Shown: positions 23,656 through 32,585, numbered from the stretch's first letter. The stretch is DNA of 64,000 bases from an uncultured Trueperaceae bacterium (GCA_937873495.1 CALMXZ010000015.1:62001-126000), one strand, 5' to 3'. The notes: generated from the letters alone by a model not told the origin. Numbers and translations are program-made.

Positions 23656-24459
23656 ATGAAGGTACTCATCACCGGCGCCAGCGGGCGCGTTGGCAGCGGC
23701 ATAAGGCCGTACTTGCGGCGAGAGTTCGACCTGCGGCTCTTCGACCTGGCGCCGCCTGCCGAGGCCGTCACCACTCGCGAGGAGCTCGTCCTGGGCGACC
23801 TCGCCTCCAGCTCCGACGTGCGCGCGGCCGTGCGTGGCGTCGACGCGGTGCTGCACCTCGCCTGCGTACACGGCCTCGGCCTCACGTTCGAGGGCTCACT
23901 GGACGCCAACTATCGCGCCGTGCTCCTGCTCCTCCAGGAGGCGCTGAGCGCCGGCGTCCAACGCTTCGTCTACGCGAGCAGCCACCACGTGCTCGGCGCC
24001 TACCGCCAGGCCGGCTTCGACGCCGCCGGGCAGGACGCGGCCCCAGACGCCTTCTACGGCCTCGGCAAGGCGTTCGGCGAGGCGGCGTGCGCCATGTACG
24101 CGCGGCGCTTCGGGCTGCCGATGTTCGTCGTGCGCATCGGCAACGCCGATCCGAGCGTCAGCGACGGCCGCACCCTGCGCATGTGGACGAGCGCGCGCGA
24201 CCTGGCCGCGCTCTTCGCCATCGGCCTCAAGCTGCCCGGCCTCGGGCACGAGGTCGTCTACGGCGTCTCCGAGTGTCCTAACCCCATGTTCGACAACGCC
24301 CGAGCCTTCGCGCTCGGCTACCGGCCGCAGGACAGGGCCGAGGAGAACCTCGCTCCCGGCTTCCGCCCGTACGGCGCGATGCCGCCGGAGCTCGGCGAGG
24401 AGTGGGTGGGCGGCGCCTACGCCGTCGCGCCGCTGCCGCGGCTTGTGGAGCGCGGCTGA
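23656..24459 (+). CDS. NAD-dependent epimerase/dehydratase, uronate-dehydrogenase-like
   Basis: A 267-residue short-chain (extended) dehydrogenase with GGAGGG before the ATG. MKVLITGASGRVGSGIRPYL is the Rossmann GxxGxxG segment; LFDLAPP and GDLASSSDV follow. The catalytic Ser and the YxxxK pair are in VYASSHHVLG and FYGLGKAFGEAAC. The later stretch RMWTSARDLAALF and VVYGVSECPNPMFDNARAFA, then LGYRPQD, closely follow bacterial uronate dehydrogenases, which oxidise galacturonate or glucuronate to the aldaro-lactone. Next to an enolase-superfamily dehydratase this would form an oxidative uronate route alongside the isomerase route implied by uxuA. The exact substrate is not fixed. Confidence 0.75.
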   Translation: MKVLITGASGRVGSGIRPYLRREFDLRLFDLAPPAEAVTTREELVLGDLASSSDVRAAVRGVDAVLHLACVHGLGLTFEGSLDANYRAVLLLLQEALSAGVQRFVYASSHHVLGAYRQAGFDAAGQDAAPDAFYGLGKAFGEAACAMYARRFGLPMFVVRIGNADPSVSDGRTLRMWTSARDLAALFAIGLKLPGLGHEVVYGVSECPNPMFDNARAFALGYRPQDRAEENLAPGFRPYGAMPPELGEEWVGGAYAVAPLPRLVERG

Positions 24460-24473
24460 GGATGGAGGAGCCA

Positions 24474-25730
24474 GTGAGCGACACGGTTACCGACCCGTGG
24501 ACTGACCCGGCGGGGGGCATCCCCGGCGGCGGCGACGGCCGTCTGGCGGGGGCCCAAGACGCCCTCCCCATCACGATCCGCAGCGTCCAGACGAGCATCG
24601 TCGAGATCCCGTTCGACGACGGCGGCAAGGGTGAGGGCATAACCCCGACCGCCTGGCGCACGCTGGAGATCCTCCTCGTGCGCGTCGAGGACGAGCTCGG
24701 CAACGTCGGGTGGGGCGAAGGCTTCGGGTACTTCACCGTCGACGCAACCAAGGCCCTCGTCGACCGGCTCATCACGCCGGTCCTCGTCGGCACCATGGTT
24801 AGCGACATCGGCGCCTGGAACCTCGCCACCCAGCGGCGTCTGCACCTCTTCGGTCGCTACGGCGTGACGGTCTTCGCCATCTCGGCCGTCGACATGGCCC
24901 TGTGGGACCTCGCCGCCAAGCGCGCGGGCGCGCCGCTGCACAGGCTGCTGAGCCGGGGTGCCGGGACAGGCACTGCGGCCTTGGTCGGCGCGAGCGGCGA
25001 GCACCCGGCGCCCGGCGCCGCGCCGCGGCTCGACATCCCGTTCTACGCCTCGCTCGTGCGCTACGCCGACACGGAGGCCGTGGCGCGCATGGCGCGCCGG
25101 GCCGTGGCGCACGGCTTCAAGGAGCTCAAGCTCCACGAGCTGACCGTCCGCGACATCGCGGCGGCCCGTGCCGCCGTCGGCGACGGCATCCCCATGGCGG
25201 TCGACGTGAACTGCAACTGGACGAGCGCCATGGCGCGCGAGCTCGCCCCCGAGCTGCGCGCGCTGGGGGTCAGCTGGCTGGAGGAGCCCGTCTTCCCGCC
25301 GGAGGACTTCAAGGCGTTGGCCGCCCTGTCGGACATCGGGGTGCCCGTCGCCGCGGGCGAGAACTGGTGCACGTCGGTGCAGTTCGCTTCGGCCCTCGAA
25401 GAGCGCGCCGTGGCGTTCACGCAGCCGAGCGTGACGAAGGTGGGCGGCGTGAGCGAGTTCCTGCGCGTGGCGGACGTGAGCGCACGGCACGGCGTGCCGC
25501 TGCTGCCGCACTGCCCGTACTTCGGGCCGGGCTACTTCGCCAGCCTGCATCTGGCGGCGGCGCTGCCGAACGTGCGCGCGCTGGAGTACCACTTCGTCGA
25601 CGTCGAGGCCTGGTTGGCGCAGCCGGGCCGGCCCGATGCCGCTGGTCGCATCACCGTGCCTGACGCGCACGGGCTGGGCTTCGAGCCCGACCCTGAGGTG
25701 CTGGCGAAGTACACGCGGGCGCCGAGGTAA
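24474..25730 (+). CDS. enolase-superfamily (mandelate racemase/muconate lactonizing) enzyme
   Basis: A 418-residue protein from the GTG at 24474, six bases after GGAGG; ATG 24462 is an alternative. The capping domain (IRSVQTSIVEIPF...) precedes the TIM barrel. HGFKELKLHE takes the place of the Lys-x-Lys base motif; metal ligands are the Asp in MAVDVNCNW, the Glu in WLEEPVFP and the Glu in AAGENWC; a His in LLPHCPYFGPG lies where the second base usually is. Most relatives dehydrate sugar acids. It begins 14 bases after the uronate-dehydrogenase-like gene, so an aldarate or aldonate dehydratase is likely. Confidence 0.85.
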   Translation: MSDTVTDPWTDPAGGIPGGGDGRLAGAQDALPITIRSVQTSIVEIPFDDGGKGEGITPTAWRTLEILLVRVEDELGNVGWGEGFGYFTVDATKALVDRLITPVLVGTMVSDIGAWNLATQRRLHLFGRYGVTVFAISAVDMALWDLAAKRAGAPLHRLLSRGAGTGTAALVGASGEHPAPGAAPRLDIPFYASLVRYADTEAVARMARRAVAHGFKELKLHELTVRDIAAARAAVGDGIPMAVDVNCNWTSAMARELAPELRALGVSWLEEPVFPPEDFKALAALSDIGVPVAAGENWCTSVQFASALEERAVAFTQPSVTKVGGVSEFLRVADVSARHGVPLLPHCPYFGPGYFASLHLAAALPNVRALEYHFVDVEAWLAQPGRPDAAGRITVPDAHGLGFEPDPEVLAKYTRAPR

Positions 25731-25923
25731 CTGCCCAGGCCGAGGGAGGCGCCGCGGGCCGCGTTCTATCGGCGGTGGGCTCGTCACCCGCCGACGGGGC
25801 CCGGCCCCTGGTTAGGCTGGCGTCGAGTTCGCGGCCGCGCGGAGCGCGCGGAACCACGGCTCCGCCGGCACCCCGCCGGTCGGACGGCGAGCTCCCCCCG
25901 CCCAGGGTGCGAAGGAGACACGC

Positions 25924-26268
25924 ATGATCGAACGTCACGGACGAGGCACCTTCTATCATTCCGCCGTCGCGCACGGCGACACCCTCTACCTGTCCGGCTG
26001 CGTCGCCGAGGACCGCTCGGCCTCGATGAAGGTCCAGACTCGTCAGACGCTCGACAAGATCGCCAGGGTCCTGGCCGCGCACGGCAGCGACGCCTCGAAG
26101 ATCCTGAGCGCGACCGTCTACATCACCGACTTCGCGGCCAAGGACGCCATGAACGAGGCCTGGGTCGAGTGGTTCGAGCCGGCCGACCTGCCGGCGCGGG
26201 CCACCATCGGCGTGGCGACGCTCGGCGAGGGCGTGCTGATCGAGGTGATGGTGACGGCGACGCGCTGA
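25924..26268 (+). CDS. RidA-family enamine/imine deaminase
   Basis: A 114-residue RidA/YjgF protein with GAAGGAG upstream. The sequence runs HGDTLYLSGCVAEDR, QTRQTLDKIARVLAAHGSD, ILSATVYITDF and DLPARATIGVATLGEGVLIE; the Arg in PARATI (Arg that binds the carboxylate) and the terminal Glu are conserved. RidA proteins hydrolyse reactive enamines released by PLP enzymes. A PLP enzyme is encoded three bases away on the opposite strand (26272), which makes a functional link attractive. The RidA gene follows the dehydratase gene by 193 bases without a recognisable site between. Confidence 0.9.
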   Translation: MIERHGRGTFYHSAVAHGDTLYLSGCVAEDRSASMKVQTRQTLDKIARVLAAHGSDASKILSATVYITDFAAKDAMNEAWVEWFEPADLPARATIGVATLGEGVLIEVMVTATR

Positions 26269-26271
26269 GAT

Positions 26272-27585
26272 CTAAAGCGCCGCCAGCACCTCGTCGAGCG
26301 CCGCCACGACCTCGTCCGCGTTCTCGCGCGTGAAGACGAGCGGCGGCTTGATCTTGATCACGTTGTGGTGGGGGCCGTCCGTGGAGAGGAGGATGCCGCG
26401 GTGTCGCATGGCCTCCACCACCGCGTCGGCCTCCGCGGCGGCCGGCTCCAGCGTGGCGCGGTCCCTGACGAGCTCGATGCCGATGAACAGCCCATCGCCG
26501 CGCACGTCCCCGACGAGCGGACGGCGCGCGCTCACATCGCGTAGGTCCCGCATGAAGCGCTCGCCCACCTCGAGTGCGCGCTGCTGCAAGCCGTCCTCCT
26601 GGATCACGTCGAGCACCGCGAGGCCGATGGCGCAGGAGACGGGGTTGCCGCCGAAGGTGTTGAAGTACTCCATGCCGTTGGCGAACGACGCGGCGATATC
26701 TGGGGTCGTCACGACGGCCGCCATCGGGTGGCCGTTGCCGATGGGCTTGCCGAGCGTGACGATGTCTGGCACCACGCCCTGGAGCTCGAAACCCCAGAAG
26801 GCGCGCCCGACCCGCCCGAACCCCACCTGGACCTCGTCGGCTATGCACACGCCGCCGCCGGCGCGCGTCGCGGCGTACGCCCCGGCCAGGTAGCCGGCGG
26901 GGAAGACCACCTGTCCGCCGCAGCCGGAGATCGATTCGGCGAGGAACGCGGCGGGTCGGCGCCCGGACGCGATGACGCGCTCCCAGGCCGCCTCGACGTG
27001 CCGCGCGTAGGCGGCGCCGGAGGGAGTCTCGTAACCCTTGTGAGACCCGCGGTACGGGTCGGGCAGCGGCACGACGTGCGTGGTCTCCGGCGCGCCCTGA
27101 CCCCCGCGTCCGGCGAACTTGTAGTGGCTGACGTCGATGAGGGCCTGGGTGTTGCCGTGGTAGCCGTGCTCCAGCACGACCACGTCGCGGGCTCCCCTAT
27201 GGGTGCGCGCGAGGCGCAGCGCGAGCTCGTTCGCCTCGCTGCCGGAGTTGACGAAGTAGCAGACGCTCAGCTCCGGCGGCAGCGTGGCCGTCAGGCGCCG
27301 CGCGTACTCCAGGATCGACTCGTGCAGGTACCGCGTGTTCGTGTTCAGGACGGCCAGCTGCCGTTGCCCGGCCGCCACGACGCGCGGCTCGCAGTGCCCG
27401 ACATGGCAGACGTTGTTGACGCAGTCGAGGTAGCGCGCCCCGGCGCGGTCGAACAGGTACTGGCCCTCGCCCCTGACGATCTCGAGCGGGTCGTGATAGC
27501 TCACGCTCAGGCTGGGGCCGAGGCGGTCGCGGCGGGCGGCGAGGAGGTTCGCCGTGCGGGCCTCGGTGCGGGCGGCGGCGCTCAT
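26272..27585 (-). CDS. class III aminotransferase-fold phospho-lyase (ETNPPL/PHYKPL-like)
   Basis: A 437-residue PLP enzyme; the ATG at 27585 overlaps the kinase stop (ATGA). The family core is [56 protein letters not shown], and the Schiff-base Lys in [17 protein letters not shown]. Toward the end [20 protein letters not shown] and [19 protein letters not shown] are almost the same as in ethanolamine-phosphate and 5-phosphohydroxylysine phospho-lyases. Those split a phosphorylated amine into an aldehyde, ammonia and phosphate rather than transferring the amino group. The upstream kinase resembles hydroxylysine kinase, the matching partner. Last gene of the leftward uronate operon. Confidence 0.82.
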   Translation of the reverse strand: MSAAARTEARTANLLAARRDRLGPSLSVSYHDPLEIVRGEGQYLFDRAGARYLDCVNNVCHVGHCEPRVVAAGQRQLAVLNTNTRYLHESILEYARRLTATLPPELSVCYFVNSGSEANELALRLARTHRGARDVVVLEHGYHGNTQALIDVSHYKFAGRGGQGAPETTHVVPLPDPYRGSHKGYETPSGAAYARHVEAAWERVIASGRRPAAFLAESISGCGGQVVFPAGYLAGAYAATRAGGGVCIADEVQVGFGRVGRAFWGFELQGVVPDIVTLGKPIGNGHPMAAVVTTPDIAASFANGMEYFNTFGGNPVSCAIGLAVLDVIQEDGLQQRALEVGERFMRDLRDVSARRPLVGDVRGDGLFIGIELVRDRATLEPAAAEADAVVEAMRHRGILLSTDGPHHNVIKIKPPLVFTRENADEVVAALDEVLAAL

Positions 27586-28661
27586 GCGCCCGCCACGGTG
27601 AGGACGGCGGCCTGGAAGCGTGCGCGGAGCGGCTCGTCTGCGAGGCGCGCGAGCAGCCGCCAGGCCGGCTCCTCGGAGATGCTGAGGTACGGGTCGTCCG
27701 GCCGCGCCGACTGCTGCAGGGCGCTCAGGGTCACGCTCAACGCTAACCGGAGCCGCACGAAGTCGTAAAGGCTCTCCAGCTCCACCGACGTCAGGGGGAA
27801 GACGGACTGGTAGCCGGCGGCCACGCCCGCCGCGATGGCCAACGGATCGTCGCGGTCCAACAGCAGGTAGGCGAGGAGATGCGCCAGGTCGCACACCGTG
27901 TACGCCTCGAGCATGTCCCCGAAGTCGAGCACGGCCGTCACCCGGTCGCCCTCCACGAGCAGGTTGTAGTCGTTCACGTCGTTGTGGATGAGCGAGACGC
28001 GCAGGGCACCCAGCCGGGGCCGCACGCGCGCGTCGAAGTCCCGCAGCGCGCCCGCGACGAGTTCGCGCTGCTCCCCGCGCAGCAAGCGCAGGTTCCCGGC
28101 GATCACGTCCGGCGCCGTCTGCGGCGCCCAAACGAACGTGCGCCGCGCCGCCGCCTGCGGGTTGCGCGCCAGGACGGTGTCGAGCCCGCCGAGCACCGTG
28201 CCGATGTCGTGCAGGAGCGGCCGCGTCAGCTCACTGACCTCGGCGACGCGGCGCCCCGGGAGCCAGGACATCAGCCAGAGCGCATGCGACGTCTCCCCGA
28301 TGACGGCGTGGCTGTAGGCCGCGCGGCCCGTCGTGGGCACGAGGGTGGGGAACACGGAAAGCCGGGTGCCTGTCGCGGTTCCGGTCGCGGCCTCGGCCGG
28401 CGTCCGGCCCGACGCCCCTCCCAACACCTCGAACACGCGCCGCTGCGCCTCGACGAACTCCTCGTCCTCGGCCGCGTTGAACACCTTCAGGACGAACGTG
28501 CCCGCCGCGCCGCAGTCGAGGCGGAAGTTCCGGTCGCGCTCGCTCGGCAGGTCCGTCGCCGTGCCGGTCAGGCCGTAATGCTCGTGCGCGAGGGCCTCGG
28601 CCTGGCTAGGTGTGAGCTGCGGGTTGGCGCCCGGCGACGCGCTGGTCGCTGCGCTCGTCAT
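27582..28661 (-). CDS. APH-fold small-molecule kinase (hydroxylysine-kinase-like)
   Basis: A 359-residue aminoglycoside-phosphotransferase-fold protein starting at the ATG at 28661. Residues about 35-60 have the nucleotide Lys ([10 protein letters not shown]); the catalytic loop is [15 protein letters not shown] (Asp and Asn of the HxDxxxxN motif) and the metal Asp is in [23 protein letters not shown] and [20 protein letters not shown] follow human hydroxylysine kinase and related bacterial N-terminal kinase domains. In many bacteria this kinase is fused to the aminotransferase-fold lyase that here is the next gene. The pair would phosphorylate and then break down an amino alcohol. A 71-base gap separates it from kdgK. 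Confidence 0.78.
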   Translation of the reverse strand: MTSAATSASPGANPQLTPSQAEALAHEHYGLTGTATDLPSERDRNFRLDCGAAGTFVLKVFNAAEDEEFVEAQRRVFEVLGGASGRTPAEAATGTATGTRLSVFPTLVPTTGRAAYSHAVIGETSHALWLMSWLPGRRVAEVSELTRPLLHDIGTVLGGLDTVLARNPQAAARRTFVWAPQTAPDVIAGNLRLLRGEQRELVAGALRDFDARVRPRLGALRVSLIHNDVNDYNLLVEGDRVTAVLDFGDMLEAYTVCDLAHLLAYLLLDRDDPLAIAAGVAAGYQSVFPLTSVELESLYDFVRLRLALSVTLSALQQSARPDDPYLSISEEPAWRLLARLADEPLRARFQAAVLTVAGA

Positions 28662-28732
28662 GCGGAACTGGGCCGGGTCGCGCTCGATAGGGCCCCGGTT
28701 CGTGCGGCGCTCGTCATGGGGCCCCGGTGCGC

Positions 28733-29731
28733 CTAACGCTGCACGTCCGGCGCCGAGCCCTCGTAGGCTCGTGCCGTGTCCGGCTGAGCGAGTGCCAGGG
28801 CCTCCTCGGCCAACGCCTCCACGCGGGCGCGCTCGAGCGCGGGCAGGTCGGACGCTTGCGTCGACTTGAGGCTTGCGGACGCCACACCGAACGCGAGGGC
28901 CTCGCGGACGTCGCCCCCTTCGAGGTGCGCCGTCAGGTAACCAGCCAGGAAGGCGTCGCCGCGGCCGATCCGACCCTCGTCGGCCGAGGGGAGGGCACCC
29001 TGCGCGACCGTCGTGCAGTCGGGGAGCACCGTCGAGGCGCCCGCGGCGCCCTGCGTGATCACGATGCGCGCCGCGCCTGCCGCCGCGCGCAGGCCGGGCA
29101 GGTCGCCGAAGAGCGGACACAGGTCGCGCTCGGCCACGACGACGATGTCAGCAGACGCGAGCAGCGGGGCCGCCTGCGCAGCGGCCTCGGCGGGCGTGGC
29201 TAAGCGGCTGCGGTAGTTGATGTCCAGCACGCGCACCGCCCCTGCGGCCCTCGCCCTTCGCCAGAGATGGGCGGCCGCCGCGCGCGGTCCGTCGCCTAGA
29301 GCCAGCGTGATGCCGCTCGTCACGAAGGCCGCCGCGCCGTCCAGCAGGCCCCCTTCCACGGCCGCCGCGGCGTCCTCCTCGCGCACGGCCGTGAAGGCCG
29401 AACCGGCGCGGTCGTAGACGACGCTCGCTGGCCTCGCCCCGATGCCTTCCTCGAAGAAGTACAGCCCCGTGCGCTCCTCGCCGCGTGCTACGAACGCCGT
29501 GTCGACGCCGTGCCGCGCCAGGTCGCCCAGCACGCGCTCGCCGAGCTCACCGCGAGCCACGCGCGAGTACCACCGCGCGCGCAGTCCGAGGCTCGCGACT
29601 CCCGCCGCCACGTTCGCCTCCGCGCCACCGACGTGCACGCTCAGGCTGTCGGCGAGGCGTAGCGGCTGCGTGCGCGGCGCGGACAGCCGCAGCATGGCCT
29701 CGCCGAACGTGACGACGAGGGGTTCGCTCAC
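28733..29731 (-). CDS. kdgK: PfkB-family sugar kinase, probable 2-keto-3-deoxygluconate kinase
   Basis: A 332-residue ribokinase-fold kinase, GTG start overlapping the eda stop (GTGA). VVTFGEAMLRLSAP and HVGGAEANVAAGVASLGLRA are the N-terminal PfkB signature and substrate lid; VLDINYRSRLA and ERDLCPLFG are typical of KDG kinases. The C-terminal ATP/catalytic motif, usually GAGDAF, reads GRGDAFLAGYL (about residues 254-264): the catalytic Asp is kept but the Ala is Arg, an unusual change next to the anion hole. It would phosphorylate 2-keto-3-deoxygluconate made by UxuA to KDPG, which Eda cleaves. Gene order uxuA-eda-kdgK makes this role nearly certain in context. Confidence 0.85.
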   Translation of the reverse strand: MSEPLVVTFGEAMLRLSAPRTQPLRLADSLSVHVGGAEANVAAGVASLGLRARWYSRVARGELGERVLGDLARHGVDTAFVARGEERTGLYFFEEGIGARPASVVYDRAGSAFTAVREEDAAAAVEGGLLDGAAAFVTSGITLALGDGPRAAAAHLWRRARAAGAVRVLDINYRSRLATPAEAAAQAAPLLASADIVVVAERDLCPLFGDLPGLRAAAGAARIVITQGAAGASTVLPDCTTVAQGALPSADEGRIGRGDAFLAGYLTAHLEGGDVREALAFGVASASLKSTQASDLPALERARVEALAEEALALAQPDTARAYEGSAPDVQR

Positions 29732-30393
29732 GCCGCCGGGCCCCTAAGTGCCGCCACCGCGGCCGTCAGCCCCTCGCACTTGCGCGTCAGGTCGGCGAGC
29801 TGCTCGGGCGTGAGGCGGCCGCGCGGCACCAGGTCGGAGCCGAGGCCGACTGCGACCGCGCCCGTGCCCAGCCACGTCCTGATCGCCTCGGGGGTGGCGC
29901 TGACGCCACCGGTGACCATGACCTTGCACGGCAGCGGCCCGAGGAGGCTCTTGAGGTAAGCGGGTCCGAGCGGGCCGGCGGGGAAGAGCTTCACGACGCC
30001 GGCGCCGTCCTCCAGCGCCCGCCACACCTCGGTTGGCGAGGCCGCGCCGGGCACGAACGGCACGCCGCGCTCCCGACTCCAGGCGAGGACCTGCGGCGCG
30101 AGCACGGGGCTCACGAGGAACTCGGCGCCCGCGTCAACGAACGCGGCCGCGCGCTCCACCTTCGTGATGGTGCCCGCGCCGATGACCATGCCGGGCAACT
30201 CCGCGTCGGCGACGCGCTTGATGCCGTGGAACACCTCGAGCGCGCCCGGCATGCGGTCGGTGAACTCGAAGAAACGGATGCCGCCCGCGTAGCAGGCCGT
30301 GAGCGCCTCCACGGCTGCGACCGGGTCGCTGTCGGCATGCACCGGCACCAGGCCGGCGCGCGCGACGAGGTCGGTGAAGTGTTCGTCGGTCAT
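29728..30393 (-). CDS. eda: KDPG/KHG aldolase
   Basis: A 221-residue class I aldolase from the ATG at 30393, which overlaps the uxuA stop (ATGA). The TIM barrel begins ARAGLVPVHADSDPVAAVEA; the catalytic Glu is in IRFFEFTDR (Glu43) and the Schiff-base Lys is Lys135 in GVVKLFPAGPLG. GAGTITKVE, DAGAEFLVSP and MVTGGVSATPEAIRTWLG complete the family landmarks. It cleaves 2-keto-3-deoxy-6-phosphogluconate into pyruvate and glyceraldehyde-3-phosphate, the last step of the uronate route. The same enzyme would also serve an Entner-Doudoroff pathway. Confidence 0.9.
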   Translation of the reverse strand: MTDEHFTDLVARAGLVPVHADSDPVAAVEALTACYAGGIRFFEFTDRMPGALEVFHGIKRVADAELPGMVIGAGTITKVERAAAFVDAGAEFLVSPVLAPQVLAWSRERGVPFVPGAASPTEVWRALEDGAGVVKLFPAGPLGPAYLKSLLGPLPCKVMVTGGVSATPEAIRTWLGTGAVAVGLGSDLVPRGRLTPEQLADLTRKCEGLTAAVAALRGPAA

Positions 30394-31445
30394 GGGTTCT
30401 CCCGGCGCAGCGCATCGTGCACGCCCTGCAGGTACATGAGGCCGAGCGAGCGGTCGTAGAGGCCGTAGCCGGGGATGCCCGTCTCGCCCCAGATCATGCG
30501 GCCATGGTCGGGCCGCATGGGGCCCGTGAACCCGACGTCGACGAGCGCCGCCATCACCTCGACTAGGTCGACGCTGCCGGCCCCCCGCGTGTGGTCGACC
30601 TCGTGGAACTCGCGCTCGCCGCGCCGCTTCACGTTGCGCAGGTGCGCGAAGTGGATGCGCTCGCCGAAGCGCCGGACCATGCCCGGCAGGTCGTTGCCGG
30701 CCACCACGCCCAGCGAGCCTGTGCAGAACGTGAGCCCGTGCGCGGGGCTGTCGGAGCACTCGAGGATGGCGGCGAGGCCCGCCTCGGAGCCGACGATGCG
30801 CGGCAGGCCGAAGATGCGCCAGGGCGGGTCGTCCGGGTGGATGGCGAGGTTGACGCCGGCCGCCTCGGCGACGGGGGCGACCGCCTGGATGAAGTAGCGG
30901 AAGCGGCCTAGGAACTCCTCGTCGGTAACACCGGAGTAACGGTCGAACATCGCCTGCAACTCCGCGGCCGTGTAGGCCTGCGGCCACGCCGGCAGCTTGG
31001 GCAGGCCCTTGGAGAGGTCGATGGCGTTGAGCGCCGCCTGCGAGTACGAGACGACAGACGAGCCGTCGGGCAGGCGGTAGTCGAAGTCGGTGCGCATCCA
31101 GTCGAAGACGGGCATGAAGTTGTAGCAGACGGTGCGCACGCCGGCCTCGCCGAGGCGCTTCAAGGTCGTGGCGTAGGCCTCGATGTAGCGGTCGCGCTCC
31201 GGGGCGGCGAGCTTGATGGCCTCGTGGACGGGCACGCTCTCCACGACCGTCCACTCGAGCCCGGCGGCGCGGCACACGGCCTGGCGCTCGTGGATGTCGG
31301 CCGGGCTCCACGCCTCGCCGATGGGCACGTGGCTGAGCGAGGTGACGACCGTGCGCACGTTGGGGACCTGCGCCAGGTTCGCGAGCGAGACGGGGTCTTC
31401 CGGCCCCCACCACCTGAACGTGAACTCGATGGACGGGCTAGCCAC
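30390..31445 (-). CDS. uxuA: mannonate dehydratase
   Basis: A 351-residue UxuA, usual length, GTG start at 31445. FTFRWWGPEDPVSLANLAQV opens the protein. Family motifs are VCYNFMPVFDW, NLAIHPDDPPWRIFGLPRIV (metal-site His), FCTGSLGV, RIHFAHLRNVKRRGEREFHE with a further His, and GPMRPDHGRMIWGE. It dehydrates D-mannonate to 2-keto-3-deoxygluconate with Mn or Fe. It is the first gene of the five-gene leftward operon and its presence implies that glucuronate or its isomer is a growth substrate. Mannonate oxidoreductase (UxuB) and uronate isomerase (UxaC) are not in the window. Confidence 0.93.
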   Translation of the reverse strand: MASPSIEFTFRWWGPEDPVSLANLAQVPNVRTVVTSLSHVPIGEAWSPADIHERQAVCRAAGLEWTVVESVPVHEAIKLAAPERDRYIEAYATTLKRLGEAGVRTVCYNFMPVFDWMRTDFDYRLPDGSSVVSYSQAALNAIDLSKGLPKLPAWPQAYTAAELQAMFDRYSGVTDEEFLGRFRYFIQAVAPVAEAAGVNLAIHPDDPPWRIFGLPRIVGSEAGLAAILECSDSPAHGLTFCTGSLGVVAGNDLPGMVRRFGERIHFAHLRNVKRRGEREFHEVDHTRGAGSVDLVEVMAALVDVGFTGPMRPDHGRMIWGETGIPGYGLYDRSLGLMYLQGVHDALRRENP

Positions 31446-31578
31446 GAGGGCCGCCTGGAACTGTGCGCTTGTTGGGCATCGAGCGAGTCTATCACCCGGG
31501 ATGCGCGTCTACGACGGGGTTATCGGTCGGGTTACGAGTATGGGAAGTGAAGTTCTCTCCCGCCCACGTTGCGGGGCT

Positions 31579-32571
31579 TCAGAGTGACCGTTCGGGCTGC
31601 CAGGCACTCGCATCGAGCCCCCTGACCCGATCGGCGAACACCCGATAGAACTCGTTGAGGCGCGCGGCTAACCAGTCATGTTGGCGCGGCCAATCGTCCC
31701 GGTTAGCCGGGTCGACGTTCCTGAGCGAGGTTGCGATCCTGCAGTCCTGGCGCATCGGTAGCTCTTCCCAATCGAGCTCGTACCCGAGTTCCCGCTCGAT
31801 GCCTTCTTTCTGTGCATGGAGTAGGTGGAAGTATGCCTTGGCTTGGGCCCCGCCGATGTACAGCTCGGTGCGCACAAGGTGTCTGGCTTGCACGATCGCC
31901 GCGTTGATCGTGAAATTACTCCGTCCGATGGAGTAGCCCATCCAGTTGGCGAGCTGTGGCTTGCGCTCTCTGGAGAGTGGGCCGCCCATAGCCATGAGGA
32001 CCTGGCCGAAAGCACTCCAATAATCGAGCTGCAGGGCCTTTGTGTCCGTGAGTTCGTCGCGATCGATCGACTTTGCCGCCAGTGTGACGAGCCTGTTCCA
32101 ATCGTTCGGCTTGGACACGACATTGAAGCGAGGAGCTGCAGGCGATTCACCGATCTTCCACAACTCCACCTCCACCCCAAAGAACTGAAACGTCTCGTCG
32201 GTGATGCGGTTAAGCCAATCGAGTGTAGAGCGGTGCTCCTCCGTGAACTTGGCGGCTATCCACACTATCGTTACGGCTTCGAGGCCTGAGGCGTAGGTCA
32301 TGAGCTGCCCGAGATGCGTGTGGTCTGTGCGCTCGAGCTGGTTCTCGATCAAGACCCACACGTTGGTACCGACGTCCTTGCAAAGTATGTCTGCCCGAAA
32401 AGGGCCAACTGCCTGCTCTTGTGCCTCGAGTTCTAGCTCGAGGCCGAGTGTTTCTCCTAGCAGGAGGAGGTTCTCGGAGCGTGCCAACCATGGCGTGAAA
32501 TGACTGGCTTCGTTTGTCCAGATGTCTCGAAGCTCGATTCGCTCAAGCCTTCCGAGGTTGTCAGGCCTCAT
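31579..32571 (-). CDS. DUF4268-family PD-(D/E)xK-like protein
   Basis: A 330-residue protein. ATG 32571 is chosen because the family's conserved start (MRPDNLGRLERIELRDIWTN) begins there and a -10 box TAGAAT (32585-32580) lies eight bases before it, giving a nearly leaderless mRNA. The N-terminal half has EAQEQAVGPFRADILCKDVG and WVLIENQLERTDHTHLGQLM: an Asp followed by E-x-Q, a known variant of the PD-(D/E)xK nuclease core. The C-terminal half (about 160-330) is the DUF4268 region with FFGVEVELWKIG. Such proteins are common in mobile and defence regions; activity is not established. G+C is a little below the neighbours. Confidence 0.75.
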   Translation of the reverse strand: MRPDNLGRLERIELRDIWTNEASHFTPWLARSENLLLLGETLGLELELEAQEQAVGPFRADILCKDVGTNVWVLIENQLERTDHTHLGQLMTYASGLEAVTIVWIAAKFTEEHRSTLDWLNRITDETFQFFGVEVELWKIGESPAAPRFNVVSKPNDWNRLVTLAAKSIDRDELTDTKALQLDYWSAFGQVLMAMGGPLSRERKPQLANWMGYSIGRSNFTINAAIVQARHLVRTELYIGGAQAKAYFHLLHAQKEGIERELGYELDWEELPMRQDCRIATSLRNVDPANRDDWPRQHDWLAARLNEFYRVFADRVRGLDASAWQPERSL

Positions 32572-32579
32572 AGAGGCCC

Positions 32580-32585
32580 ATTCTA
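32580..32585 (-). promoter_or_regulatory. -10 box for the DUF4268 gene
   Basis: TAGAAT on the minus strand, eight bases before the ATG at 32571. No clear -35 is seen. The placement gives an RNA start about one or two bases from the start codon. Confidence 0.4.
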
